Shown in pieces: positions 16,692-26,706 of a stretch of DNA of 64,000 nt. A program made the translations under genes and the position numbers. Below the pieces are notes generated by a model. It was not told the DNA's origin. It saw nothing but the letters and a program-made list of their open reading frames with translations, and did not search any database. The stretch covers positions 13,634-77,633 of the forward strand of contig CAZEEG010000010.1 in NCBI GenBank assembly GCA_964511065.1, given 5' to 3'. This stretch comes from CALBRZ01 sp964511065 (GTDB lineage: Bacteria; Planctomycetota; Planctomycetia; Pirellulales; S012-138). Every line of letters begins with the position of its first letter. Position 1 is the first letter of the stretch.

Positions 16692-17834
16692 CTATTCAAC
16701 CGGGGGATCGGGCGGCGGATAATCGTACATCCGGTAGCGCTTGACGAGATTGGCACCGCCTTTTTCCAGGCCCAACCGGGCCATGTCGTTGGTTTCCGAG
16801 ATCCACGAGAACTCGGCCTCAACCAATCCCAAGGCCAGGCCCTTGGGGATCAAACCGGCCATCAGCACCAGGCCGATGCCCCACCGCTGGAACTCCGGTA
16901 CCACGTCGATGCTGATGATCCGAATGCGGCGCAAGTTTCGCCGGGCCTTGAGCAGCTTGAACACGCCGAACGGGAACAACCGGCCGTTGATCTGCTTGAT
17001 GACCGGGTTGAAGTCCGGCAGGCCGAGGATGCAGCCCACGGTCTTGCCTTCCACCTCGGCGGCCAGCGCCATTTCCGGCAACACCAGGTGCTTGAGATTT
17101 TTGGCCGTGACTTTCAGTTCGTCCGCGGTAAAGGGCACAAAGCCCCACATGCCGATACAGGCACGGTTGTAGGTTTCCAGGAACAACTCCACTTCCTGCA
17201 TGAACCGTGAATGGTCCATCTCGCGGAGCGAAACGCCCGTCCGATCCACGATCTGGTGGAACAAGGGTTCCAGCCGCTCGCGGACCTCGGGCAGTTGGTC
17301 CAGTTGGCCCATGTAGGCCAACAGGTCGTGCGTTTTACGGAAACCGTATTCTTCGATCAGCCGCTCATAGTAGGGCGGATTGTAGGTCATCATGAAGGTG
17401 GGCGAACTGTCGAAGCCTTCGATCAGCAGGCCGCATTCATAATTCATCGACGGATTGGCCGGGCCGCGAATCTCCTGCACATTCCGCTCGGCAAGCCAGG
17501 CCCGGGCGGCATCGAACAGGGCATTGGCCGCTTCCTGGTCGTCGCGGCATTCGAAGAAGCCGAAGAAACCGCGGTTTTCCTTGTGCACGCGGTTGTGTTC
17601 GTGGTTGAGGATGGCAGCGACGCGGCCACATACGGTGCTTCCTCGCCGAGCCACGAAGGTTTGGATTTCTGCGATCTTTTGAAAGGGGTGGTATTTCCAC
17701 CCCAGCAACTGCTTCTGGTTCCGCTGCAAGGGGGGAATCCAATAAGGATCGTCCCGATACAAATCCCACGGAAAGTTGAAGAAGTCTTTGCGATCGTGGC
17801 CGGACTTCACCGGCGATACCACCACGTCAGCCAT
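16692..17834 (-). CDS. GNAT-superfamily-like protein (YghO-type, 380 aa)
   Basis: Probably an acyl-CoA-dependent N-acyltransferase. The N-terminal half (FFNFPWDLYRDDPYWIPPL, WKYHPF, GRVAAILNHEHNR, FGFFECRDD) is typical of a conserved bacterial family annotated as YghO-like or 'GNAT family' proteins, and the C-terminal half contains a GNAT-like core (VGCILGLPDFN, then RIISIDVVPEFQRWGIGLVLM, matching the acetyl-CoA pyrophosphate loop Q/R-x-x-G-x-G/A). The acceptor substrate is unknown. I chose ATG 17834; an upstream open frame to 17966 looks non-coding. Monocistronic, convergent with the ATPase gene. Confidence 0.72.
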   Translation of the reverse strand: MADVVVSPVKSGHDRKDFFNFPWDLYRDDPYWIPPLQRNQKQLLGWKYHPFQKIAEIQTFVARRGSTVCGRVAAILNHEHNRVHKENRGFFGFFECRDDQEAANALFDAARAWLAERNVQEIRGPANPSMNYECGLLIEGFDSSPTFMMTYNPPYYERLIEEYGFRKTHDLLAYMGQLDQLPEVRERLEPLFHQIVDRTGVSLREMDHSRFMQEVELFLETYNRACIGMWGFVPFTADELKVTAKNLKHLVLPEMALAAEVEGKTVGCILGLPDFNPVIKQINGRLFPFGVFKLLKARRNLRRIRIISIDVVPEFQRWGIGLVLMAGLIPKGLALGLVEAEFSWISETNDMARLGLEKGGANLVKRYRMYDYPPPDPPVE

Positions 17835-17919
17835 CGGAATGATCCAAACGTCTGTTGAGACGAGGAAAAACAAGTAATGTAGGTGCGGGCCGGACCGGGG
17901 GTCAACACGCCCTTTGGGG

Positions 17920-17952
17920 AGCGGCAAGCAGCAGCAGGCGCTGCTCGCCGCT
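17920..17952. repeat. Long imperfect hairpin upstream of the GNAT-like gene
   Basis: AGCGGC-A-AGCAGC (17920-17932) pairs with GCTGCT-C-GCCGCT (17940-17952), with one A/C mismatch and a seven-base loop. It lies about 85 bp upstream of the leftward gene start, so it would fall in its leader or promoter region. Confidence 0.4.
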
Positions 17953-18044
17953 GGAACCTGGTGCATTGTTTACGGGCGGGCAACTTATGCCGCCGCCCCT
18001 GAAACCATTTTTGGGGGGGCAGCAGTGCATGCCTTCCCAAACAA

Positions 18045-18085
18045 AAGCCGCCAACCCCCGATCGGCGCACGGGGGCCGGCGGCTT
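18045..18085 (-). terminator. Intrinsic terminator of the Arg-rich repeat gene
   Basis: AAGCCGCC (18045-18052) pairs with GGCGGCTT (18078-18085), and inside it CCCCCG (18055-18060) pairs with CGGGGG (18070-18075). Reading leftwards the stem is followed by CTTTTGTTT. It sits about 70 bp after the stop of the 138-residue gene on the minus strand. Confidence 0.65.
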
Positions 18086-18153
18086 GATGGTCATTGCCCG
18101 ATTCTCGGCGGATGGAGCAGCCAGGAATCCTAGCGGGCGGTGCAGATTCGACC

Positions 18154-18570
18154 CTATTCCGCCATGGACGCATCGTCCGCTTCCGCGGCCAGGTCCTCAG
18201 CAGGATTGGCACCGCTGGCCGGTGCATCCGCGGCGGCCAACGCATCGGCGGCCACCATTTCCGCTTCTCCCTTGCGGTAGCCAAGATCGCGAATCACTTC
18301 GAGAATCTCGCTACAGGTAGGGAACATGCGTCCGCTGCGGCGCTTGTAGGCGTCCAGCGCGTTCATGAATTCGATTTCGTCGTTGGTGTAATCGCGCTCG
18401 CAGGTCGTGGGGTCGATCTGCCGGCGGCGTTGCACCTTGCGGCGCTCGGTCTGGCGGCGTTCGACAGCGACCGGCTCATCCTTTTTCCGGCGATCCGTTT
18501 CTTTGCGGCGGTCCTTCGCTCCTCGACGGTCGACCGTGATGGCTTCGTTCGACACTTTGCTCTTCGTCAC
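18154..18570 (-). CDS. Uncharacterised 138-aa protein with DRR/ERR repeats
   Basis: Not a named family that I recognise. The N-terminal 50 residues contain repeated basic motifs (VDRRGAKDRRKETDRRKKDE, then VERRQTERRKVQRRRQ), a pattern seen in front of PilZ-type domains and in several planctomycete proteins. A compact helical centre (YTNDEIEFMNALDAYKRRSG then FPTCSEILEVIRDLGYRK) follows, with an acidic alanine-rich tail. The centre resembles a small helical domain rather than PilZ. GTG start at 18570 with GGGGAG about nine bases upstream. The strong hairpin at 18045-18085 ends the transcript. Likely a planctomycete-restricted, nucleic-acid- or membrane-surface-binding protein; that is inference from charge only. 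Confidence 0.7.
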   Translation of the reverse strand: MTKSKVSNEAITVDRRGAKDRRKETDRRKKDEPVAVERRQTERRKVQRRRQIDPTTCERDYTNDEIEFMNALDAYKRRSGRMFPTCSEILEVIRDLGYRKGEAEMVAADALAAADAPASGANPAEDLAAEADDASMAE

Positions 18571-19364
18571 GGAGCGGTTCTCCCCTTCATGGCTTGCGGT
18601 CTGTACGTCAGACCAGGTGATGTTGGTAATGCCTGTTGCTTGCTCGACTCGGCCACATCCCGATGGCCGAAGCAGTTGTTGGGCAGTACGAGTACGCCGG
18701 GGGCTTTCAAGGAGGCAGGTGCTAAGTGTGCCCGGCGATTAGGGAGATCGACGCGGCAGGGTGTTAAAGTTTACCGGTCAGGAAAACGGTACGGTTTTGC
18801 TCGATGGTGCAAAGAGTTCCGATCTGCAAAAGTTTCCGCTTGTGGCAAGCCCTGCCGAAAGCGTCTGGCAAACATAGCTCGCGAAGAGGGGCCGTGTACG
18901 GCTGCCGCCACAGAAACACCGCGCTTACGAAAGAAAGGAAACCTGGAACACTCCGGTTGCACCGCCTGAGCGTCCAAGTCCAACCGTGCCGACATTGTCG
19001 AACACGTTGCTTACGTCATCGAAGACCGTGCCGCGAAGCCCCACCAGCCTGATCGGACCGGAGTGCCACGCTTCCGTTTGCCGCACCAGAGACGTTCTTT
19101 CTGCGGCTCGGCGTGTGGAACGCCAGACACGCATCGCGCAACGATCCCTGCATTTGCGCTGATCCGTACCAGTAGGTAAGAATCCGGCGCTGGTTCGGCT
19201 CGCACCGCGCCAGCCCCTCCAGTGGAATGCCAAACGCCCTCAGTAGCCGAGTGATTTCTGGCGACTGAGGGCGTCGTGGATGGGGGCTGTCGTGGATGGG
19301 GCTTATGCCGGTTACAGCGATGATCGGCGTGGATGGCCAACCAGCGACCGTACGGCACCTGGCG
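18571..19364. other. Long spacer with one doubtful leftward frame
   Basis: No recognised gene in almost 800 bp. A minus-strand frame (19387-19016, 123 codons) would begin inside the last codons of the YugP-like gene; its middle (ITRLLRAFGIPLEGLARCEP) looks protein-like but its ends do not and I recognise no family. A short tandem repeat of GTCGTGGATGGGG lies near 19274-19304. No tRNA-like fold was found. Confidence 0.35.
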
Positions 19365-20045
19365 TCAATCGCGGTTGCTGCCTCCAAAACGGAGCACGTA
19401 GTACAGCAGGATCATCACCGCCTGCAGCGTGGCGGCGACGTAGGTCCAAGCGGCCGCGTTGAGCACACGGTTCACGGGTTCCATTTCGTATTGGCCCACA
19501 ATCCCGTGACCGACCAGGAGTTTCTTGGCGCGGTTACTGGCGTCGAACTCCACCGGCAGATTGATCAACTGGAAGAACACAACCGCGGCGAAGGCAATGA
19601 TGCCCACCCAAACCAGCGGTTGTAAGTTCATGATCGCGCCAAAGATGATCATCATGATTCCTAACCCGCTGCCGAAGTTGGCCACAGGCACGGCCGCGTT
19701 CCGAATCACCAATGGGGCATAGCGCTCGGCATCCTGCAGGGCATGGCCAGCTTCGTGCGCGGCGATTCCCACCGCCGCCATCGAGCGGCCGTTATAGACT
19801 TCAGGGCTGAGTCGCAGCACTTTGTGTTGGGGATCGTAGTGGTCGGAAAGGTGGCCGGGCGTCTGCTCAATCGCCACGTCGTACAAGTGGGCGGAATCGA
19901 GAATCTTGCGCGCAGCCTGGGCGCCGCTCTGCCCGGCAGGCTCCTGCGAAGCTTGGGCATATGCCGACTTTACGCGGTATTGAGCCCACAACGCCAATAG
20001 CAGCGCGGGAGCAATTGCCACGAAATACCAAGGATCGAAAATCAT
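19365..20045 (-). CDS. YugP-type membrane zinc metallopeptidase (Peptidase M-like, PF04298)
   Basis: A 226-residue integral-membrane protein of the YugP/Zn_peptidase_2 family. The zinc-binding HEAGH motif is at His97-His101 (AAHEAGHALQDAERY). There is one N-terminal membrane helix (3-20), two or three more around 120-165 and one near the C-terminus. The family usually has about 230 residues. Natural substrates are not established; membrane-protein quality control is commonly proposed. ATG 20045 has an excellent Shine-Dalgarno (AGGAAGG) just upstream. Monocistronic as far as visible. Confidence 0.88.
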   Translation of the reverse strand: MIFDPWYFVAIAPALLLALWAQYRVKSAYAQASQEPAGQSGAQAARKILDSAHLYDVAIEQTPGHLSDHYDPQHKVLRLSPEVYNGRSMAAVGIAAHEAGHALQDAERYAPLVIRNAAVPVANFGSGLGIMMIIFGAIMNLQPLVWVGIIAFAAVVFFQLINLPVEFDASNRAKKLLVGHGIVGQYEMEPVNRVLNAAAWTYVAATLQAVMILLYYVLRFGGSNRD

Positions 20046-20451
20046 AGTCCTTCCTGTCAGAGGCGTCGTGCCAAGGGAATGTCGTTACTTAGCAATAGCT
20101 AAAGGGCCAGTCTTTGGGGGGCGTCCGGTTCCAGCCATCCGGGAGCCCCCTGGTTGGCGGTTTCCGGCAGGCAGCCAGCTTTTGTGCCGCCGAATCTTGT
20201 CCACCGGCGATTGTCACTCGCAGGGCCGGCCAATTTGGCAGACGTTTCGCGCCAATCTCGATGGATCGCAAATTGTGTTCCAATTCCCAGTGAAAGCAAT
20301 ATCGGTTTTGTCGCTATTGGTACGAACGGGCGGTGGCCGCGGTTCGGTCAAATCCGCGGCAGATCCCGCCGAACTTTAGTGTCCAAGTGGCGACCTTGAA
20401 ACCCGTTACGATCTGAGCCAGCGAGGCCGCTACACACTGCGTCGTGGGGGG
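20046..20451. other. Spacer between YugP-like gene and aminotransferase
   Basis: About 400 bp upstream of the YugP-like gene and downstream of the aminotransferase gene, both leftward. It should contain the YugP promoter. No gene, strong hairpin or repeat seen. Confidence 0.3.
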
Positions 20452-21804
20452 TTACTCGCACTCTGAGAGGGCGCAACTCAGGATGTCTACCGCCGTCTTG
20501 GCTTGTTCCTCGCGGACCACCAGCGGGGGGCAGAGCCGGACGCTGCTGGTTCCACAAGGCAGCAGCAACAATCCCTTCTGGAAGCAGCATTGGATCAGGC
20601 GATCGCGCTGCTCGACGGCGGGTTCCTTCGTATGGCGGTCCTTCACCAGTTCGATCGCCAGCATGAGGCCGCGCCCTCGAACGTCGCCGACCTGGGGGTG
20701 CATATCCGCCAGCGGCCCTAGCCGCTCCAGCAGAAACTCGCCGACCTCGACCGTATGCGCCAGCAATCCCTCCTCAAGCAGGGCAATGGTTTCCAGCGCG
20801 GCCGCGCACGAAACCGGGTTGCCGCCGAAGGTGCTGGCGTGCGCGCCCGGCGGCCAGTTCATGATGGATGCATCGGCCACGATCGCTCCCAGCGGCATTC
20901 CCGATGCGATGCCCTTGGCCATGCAAATGATGTCGGGCACCACCTCCCAATGCTCCAGGGCGAACATCTTGCCGGTGCGGCCCATGCCGGTTTGGACTTC
21001 GTCGGCCACGAACAGGATGCCGTACCGCTGGGCCAATTCTTTCAGTTCGCGATGGAAGTTAAGTGGCGGCACGATGTATCCGCCTTCACCCTGAATCGGT
21101 TCCACCACGATCGCCGCCACTTCTTCCGGCGGCACAAATTGTTTGAACAGCACCTCCTCGAGGTATCGGGCCGGCGCTTCGCCAACGTCGCCAAAGCGAG
21201 CATCGTATTGCGGCCGGTACGGATTGGCGTAGCCCACATGGAATACATCGGACAACAATGGCCCAAATCCGGAGCGTTGCACGCTCTTGCTGGCCGTTAG
21301 CGATAGCGCCCCCAGCGTGCGTCCGTGGAAGGCTCCGTGAAATGCAATCAGTTTGCTGCGGCCCGTGTGGAACCGGGCCAACTTGATGGCCGCTTCGACA
21401 GCTTCAGCTCCCGAGTTCGTAAACAGCACCTTGCGGTCGCCATCGCCCGGGGCAATCTGGGCGAGTTTCTCGGCCAAGTCGGCCTGGGGCTGGTAATAAA
21501 AGTCGGTGCCCGACATGTGAATCAACTGCCGCGCTTGCCGCTCGATGGCGGCCACCACACGAGGATGTGAATGGCCGGTGGTGCAAACCGCAATGCCAGC
21601 GGTGAAGTCGAGGAAGCGGTTGCTGTCCAGGTCTTCCAGCACCACACCGGCACCGCGAGCGGCGGCCAATGGATACATGCGGGTATACGAAGGCGAGGTA
21701 AAACGCGTGTCGCGCTCGATCAGGGCCTTGGTCTTGGGGCCGGGCAACGGAGGGTGGATCTCCGGCGCGTTCAGTGCGTCCAGCGATTCATTCCAATTTC
21801 CCAT
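20452..21804 (-). CDS. Class III (ornithine/GABA/aminoadipate-type) aminotransferase
   Basis: A PLP enzyme moving an omega- or alpha-amino group to a keto acid. The 450-residue protein shows the subgroup II signatures: TNSGAEAVEAAIKLAR (PLP phosphate loop), FHGAFHGRTLGALSLTAS, VVEPIQGEGGY, FVADEVQTGMGRTG (Asp holding the pyridine N) and the Schiff-base lysine Lys297 in MAKGIASGMPLG. Closest by pattern are 4-aminobutyrate/acetylornithine-family enzymes that keep a long N-terminal extension. ATG 21804 has GGAGG five bases upstream. Exact substrate cannot be read from sequence. The divergent gene is HglS-like, which makes 2-aminoadipate a candidate; no arg or gab genes are nearby. Confidence 0.88.
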   Translation of the reverse strand: MGNWNESLDALNAPEIHPPLPGPKTKALIERDTRFTSPSYTRMYPLAAARGAGVVLEDLDSNRFLDFTAGIAVCTTGHSHPRVVAAIERQARQLIHMSGTDFYYQPQADLAEKLAQIAPGDGDRKVLFTNSGAEAVEAAIKLARFHTGRSKLIAFHGAFHGRTLGALSLTASKSVQRSGFGPLLSDVFHVGYANPYRPQYDARFGDVGEAPARYLEEVLFKQFVPPEEVAAIVVEPIQGEGGYIVPPLNFHRELKELAQRYGILFVADEVQTGMGRTGKMFALEHWEVVPDIICMAKGIASGMPLGAIVADASIMNWPPGAHASTFGGNPVSCAAALETIALLEEGLLAHTVEVGEFLLERLGPLADMHPQVGDVRGRGLMLAIELVKDRHTKEPAVEQRDRLIQCCFQKGLLLLPCGTSSVRLCPPLVVREEQAKTAVDILSCALSECE

Positions 21805-22355
21805 ATCGGCCTCCGTTATGTAGGGTGATTTCGGCCGCTGTTCGGCCGCCGCGGCGGTTCATCGCTCCACATGCTGCCACCGGTATGCGATATGCCAATG
21901 GCTTGATGCGAAGGGGCGGTTGTCCGGCAAATCCCGGCGGTGCCATTTGCCGACTCGCCGGAAATGAAAGCTACAAGCAAGCTGGATGCCGCAACCTCGG
22001 CATGACAGTTGTGGCGGGCGCAGTGGTTGCCATTGGTGCGATTCCAGGAGAATTCTACGGTCCCAGTCCCGCAGGAGAAGGGTGCGCCAGGCCGTACCGG
22101 CCCGGTGCGCGAGGTGCTATTCCAAGTGCCCCCCATCAATCTGCCCCCCGCGGGCGCAGCCTGTTGCCAGCATCGCCCATATAGTTACATAGTTGGCTCT
22201 TGGGAGGAGTAGAACCCCCGGCCACTTCCGCAAGACAGCGGCCGAGCGCCCAGGGGGCGGTGAAGGACCGCGGCTGCCGTGCGGCAGTGGTTTTGCCAAC
22301 CAAGTGTGGGAAGCCGGTTTCATCGTTGCCGTTCAAGCGTTAGGAGGTCACCGTC
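21805..22355. promoter_or_regulatory. Divergent regulatory region between aminotransferase and HglS-like gene
   Basis: About 550 bp without a supported gene. It contains a short dyad CTGCCG-TG-CGGCAG near 22273-22286 and an A/T-rich island CATATAGTTACATAG near 22177-22192 that could be a rightward promoter core. Both are weak. Confidence 0.35.
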
Positions 22356-23324
22356 ATGTCGAACGATTCCTCGTCCATTTCGACGCCTCACGCGGACATT
22401 GGTGGCCAAAACGCCCAGCAACGGTTCGCCTTGGACCTGTTTGATCGCTTGTGGCAGCGTTACCGGGAACGGGTCAGCCACGTGCGCAGCTATGAGCAGG
22501 TGGTGGCCGATCACGGCGGCACGTTTGTCAACGACCACATTGCCTTCCGCACGTTTGCCTGCCAACGGCCCATGGTCGGCATCAGCAGCGTATCGAGGCT
22601 GTTTGAAGCTCTGGGATATCGGGCGGCCGGGTGTTATTTCTTCGCTGACAAGCAGCTTTCGGCGCTGCACTTTCAGCACCCTCATCCGCAGTTCCCCAAG
22701 CTGTTCATCTCGGAGTTATGGACTTGGGAATTACCGGAGACCGTGCGCGCCACGATTGAATCCATCGTGGCCCGGCATCGCGACCCGATCGAGAGTGCCG
22801 TGCTGGCGGCGCTGGCCGGCATGGCGGAAAACGAGCCGAGCGAGGCTCAATACGAAGCGCTGCTGGACCAGGCGCTGGACTGGATCGAACAACTCCCCTG
22901 GACTCCGCCTGAGAAGCGCGAGGTCGAACTGGTCAACCAGGAAAGCCAGTATGCAGCTTGGGTGCTGGTGCATGGCTACAACGTGAACCACTTCACGTCG
23001 CTGATCAACAGCCACGGCGTCGAGAGCCTGGACGACATTGAAAAGACCGTGGCCGCGCTGAAGGCGGCCGGCGTGCCGATGAAGGACCAGATCGAAGGCG
23101 AGCGCGGCACGAAGCTGCGTCAAACGGCAACGGCCGCGGCGGTGATCGATGTCAACGTGCTCGATGCCGGGCAGGCGACCACCATGCCCTGGACGTACGC
23201 CTATTTTGAACTGGCCGAGCGCGGGATTGTGCGCGACCCCGAAACCGGCCAGGAAACCCGCTTTGAAGGGTTCTTGGGACCGCAGGCAACACAACTCTTT
23301 GAAATGACACGGCTAGCCAGGTAG
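22356..23324 (+). CDS. DUF1338 family, 2-oxoadipate dioxygenase/decarboxylase (HglS/YdcJ-like)
   Basis: Non-haem iron enzyme of the VOC fold; characterised relatives convert 2-oxoadipate to D-2-hydroxyglutarate in lysine catabolism. The 322-residue protein contains the expected metal triad: His61 in VNDHIAFRTF, His212 in YNVNHFTSLI and Glu285 in YFELAERG. Arg65 sits four residues after His61, the spacing of His70/Arg74 in Pseudomonas HglS as I recall it. The protein is clearly shorter than that enzyme (about 460 residues), so substrate specificity may differ. AGGAGG lies eight bases before ATG 22356. Divergent from a class III aminotransferase that could supply the keto acid. Confidence 0.82.
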   Translation: MSNDSSSISTPHADIGGQNAQQRFALDLFDRLWQRYRERVSHVRSYEQVVADHGGTFVNDHIAFRTFACQRPMVGISSVSRLFEALGYRAAGCYFFADKQLSALHFQHPHPQFPKLFISELWTWELPETVRATIESIVARHRDPIESAVLAALAGMAENEPSEAQYEALLDQALDWIEQLPWTPPEKREVELVNQESQYAAWVLVHGYNVNHFTSLINSHGVESLDDIEKTVAALKAAGVPMKDQIEGERGTKLRQTATAAAVIDVNVLDAGQATTMPWTYAYFELAERGIVRDPETGQETRFEGFLGPQATQLFEMTRLAR

Positions 23325-23380
23325 GCCAGGTGGCGTGCAGCAGCCATTTGCCCTTTGATTGCGTTCGTGCTCAGCCGTAG

Positions 23381-23401
23381 GCCGGGTGCTCGGCACCCGG
23401 C
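23381..23401 (+). terminator. Hairpin after the HglS-like gene
   Basis: GCCGGGTGC (23381-23389), TCG loop, GCACCCGGC (23393-23401). A perfect nine-base-pair stem 56 bp after the stop codon; only a weak T-tract (GGGTTTCTC) follows. Confidence 0.5.
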
Positions 23402-23476
23402 AAGTATCGGGTTTCTCGTCCGCGTGCGGAACCCGAGCCCCCGGTCTGCGCGAGCTAAAGGCAGCCAGCAACATAA

Positions 23477-23512
23477 AAGCCGGCGGCGCGGGGATCCGCA
23501 TTCCGCCGGCTT
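23477..23512 (-). terminator. Intrinsic terminator of the pilT-like gene
   Basis: AAGCCGGCGG (23477-23486) pairs with CCGCCGGCTT (23503-23512). Reading leftwards the stem ends in GGCTTTTATGTT, a usable T-tract. It lies about 80 bp after the pilT-like stop. Confidence 0.65.
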
Positions 23513-23591
23513 GATTGGTCTGGGCTGCCAGATGGTGGCCTACAAGCAACCATCTTACAACCGGGTAGCCGTGTGACCGTTCGGCAGCCTG

Positions 23592-24743
23592 TTACAGAAT
23601 ACCCGGGGCCGACACGTTGATACCCTTGAGGGCCATTTTGAGGGCGTCGACGTTGGGGGCCACTTCAAAGGCCGTTTCGCGGTCGATCAGTTCCTTTTCG
23701 ATGAGGTCCTTGAGGCTCATCGTGAAGTCTTGCATGCCTTCGGAGGCGCCGATGCGAATGGCGTCGGCCAGCTTGTCGTCCTGTTCTTCCAGGATGAGTT
23801 TTCGCACCGTACCGTTGAACAGCATCACTTCCACGGTCGGAACGCGGCTCACGCCCGGCTTGATCGAGGGCAGCAGTTTCTGCGCGACGATCCCACGCAT
23901 GTTGAAGGCGATGGCGCTGCGGAGGGCCGGGTGCATGTCCTGCGGGAACAAGTCGAGAATACGACCGATGGTCGAGGGTGCGCTGGCGGCGTGGATCGTT
24001 CCGTAGACCAGGTGGCCCGTTTCGGCGGCGTGGATGGCCGTCATAAACGTTTCTTCGTCGCGCATTTCGCCCACCAGCATCACGTCGGGGTCTTCGCGCA
24101 CGGCGTGTTTCATGCCGATGGCAAAGTCCTTAACGTCCAGCCCGATCTCGCGCTGGTTGATGAGGCACTTGTCCTCGGTGAACATGAACTCGATGGGGTC
24201 TTCGAGCGTGAGGATATGCTTGCGGTAGTTCTGGTTGATCCAGTTGAGCATCGAGGCGATGGTGGTACTTTTCCCCGAGCCCGTTACGCCCGCCAGCAGG
24301 ATCAACCCCTGGTCGTACTGGCAGAGTTTCTGCATGACCGGAGGCAGGTTCAGCCCTTCAAAGTTCGGGATGAAGTTGTTCACGCGGCGGGCGACCATGC
24401 CCATGTGTCCCATCTGCTGAAGCAGGTTCACGCGGAACCGCCACCGGGTGCCATCGACATCGACGGTGTAAGCGAAGTCGGCGCCGCCCTCGTCCTCGAA
24501 AATGCGGCGGTGGCGTTCGCCCATCATCCCCCACAGCATTTCCCGCATCTTCTCACCGCTGATGGGCGGGGTCTTCAGGGGGCGAAGCGAGCCTTTCACG
24601 CGAACATAAGGCGGGTGTCCAACTTTCATGTGCAGGTCGCTGCCCTCCAGTTTGACCAGGGCCCTGAAGTATTGATCGACTTCGTTGGGAACCTGACCCT
24701 GAGCGGGCGCCGGCGAGGCAGTTGGCTTGGTATCGGTGGCCAT
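23592..24743 (-). CDS. pilT: Type IV pilus retraction ATPase PilT-like
   Basis: Cytoplasmic hexameric ATPase that depolymerises type IV pili (twitching). The 383-residue product has an N-terminal PAS-like domain (GSDLHMKVGHPPYVRVKG), Walker A GVTGSGKST at 152-160, the Asp box (LTLEDPIEF), Walker B (MLVGEMRDEET) and the His box (TGHLVYGTIHA). The C-terminal IGASEGMQDF resembles the AIRNLIRE region of PilT but is not identical. I start it at ATG 24743 (MATDTKPTASPAPAQGQVP); the open frame extends upstream to 24926 but that part is not PilT-like. No pilus structural genes are adjacent; a DUF1559 pilin-like protein lies at the right end of the window. Terminated by a strong hairpin. Confidence 0.88.
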   Translation of the reverse strand: MATDTKPTASPAPAQGQVPNEVDQYFRALVKLEGSDLHMKVGHPPYVRVKGSLRPLKTPPISGEKMREMLWGMMGERHRRIFEDEGGADFAYTVDVDGTRWRFRVNLLQQMGHMGMVARRVNNFIPNFEGLNLPPVMQKLCQYDQGLILLAGVTGSGKSTTIASMLNWINQNYRKHILTLEDPIEFMFTEDKCLINQREIGLDVKDFAIGMKHAVREDPDVMLVGEMRDEETFMTAIHAAETGHLVYGTIHAASAPSTIGRILDLFPQDMHPALRSAIAFNMRGIVAQKLLPSIKPGVSRVPTVEVMLFNGTVRKLILEEQDDKLADAIRIGASEGMQDFTMSLKDLIEKELIDRETAFEVAPNVDALKMALKGINVSAPGIL

Positions 24744-25225
24744 GGCTTCTTCCCGGTGTCCTTCCTCGTGATGCAAACCGTTCCAGCCGCAGGGCGCGCC
24801 GGACCGGCAGGAGCGAATTGGGGAAATCGAACGAACAGCGCGACTCGGAGGCGCCTCAAGAAATGTTTGCGGGCCCAGCCCGTTGCACCGCCCCCCGCAG
24901 GCGTCGGCCCTACTTCCTGGGACCATTCACTTTACCACGATTGTTACCGGTGTGAAGATGCCGGGCAAGCAGCCCCTTCGCAGCCGCATCCCCAGCACTT
25001 ATAATTGACAGTTTGCCCGCCATCGGGGCTGGCGGGGCCAGCCAACCCGCCCGTGCTTACGCTATTGGGCCGGTCGTGCGGGTGGTTCGCCGCGGTCCCC
25101 CCATGGTGTAGTAGAAGCGGTGCAGTAGAAACCGCTGTACTCCCTACTGCCATTGGCTGGGCAGCCAGACAAGAAGCATTGGTCGAGTTGAGTGCCGTCA
25201 GCCAGAAGTGAGCGTCAGTATGGTG
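24744..25225. promoter_or_regulatory. Divergent promoter region, pilT-like / leuC
   Basis: About 480 bp without a supported gene. Before leuC there is a small hairpin, AGCGGT (25116-25121) with ACCGCT (25131-25136), flanked by GTAG and CTAC. It might form part of a leader, but there is no leucine-rich leader peptide and no T-box signature that I can see. Confidence 0.35.
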
Positions 25226-26635
<1,410 letters not shown>

Positions 26636-26706
26636 CGACCGGTTCACTGCCTGCGCGGCGGGCGGAATCGTCGCGGAATCTTCCGCCGTTCCTGGAGAAA
26701 TACCTC

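Noticed and set aside
19016..19387. Minus-strand frame of 123 codons after the YugP-like gene
   Set aside because: Begins inside the YugP coding end, no clear ribosome site, no family; kept only as a doubtful note in the spacer entry.
23730..25004. Plus-strand open frame of 424 codons opposite the pilT-like gene
   Set aside because: Histidine/alanine-rich shadow with no domain; pilT motifs are on the other strand.
25101..25145. Possible T-box or leucine attenuator before leuC
   Set aside because: Only a six-base-pair stem is visible; no T-box core sequence, no leucine-rich leader peptide, no terminator.
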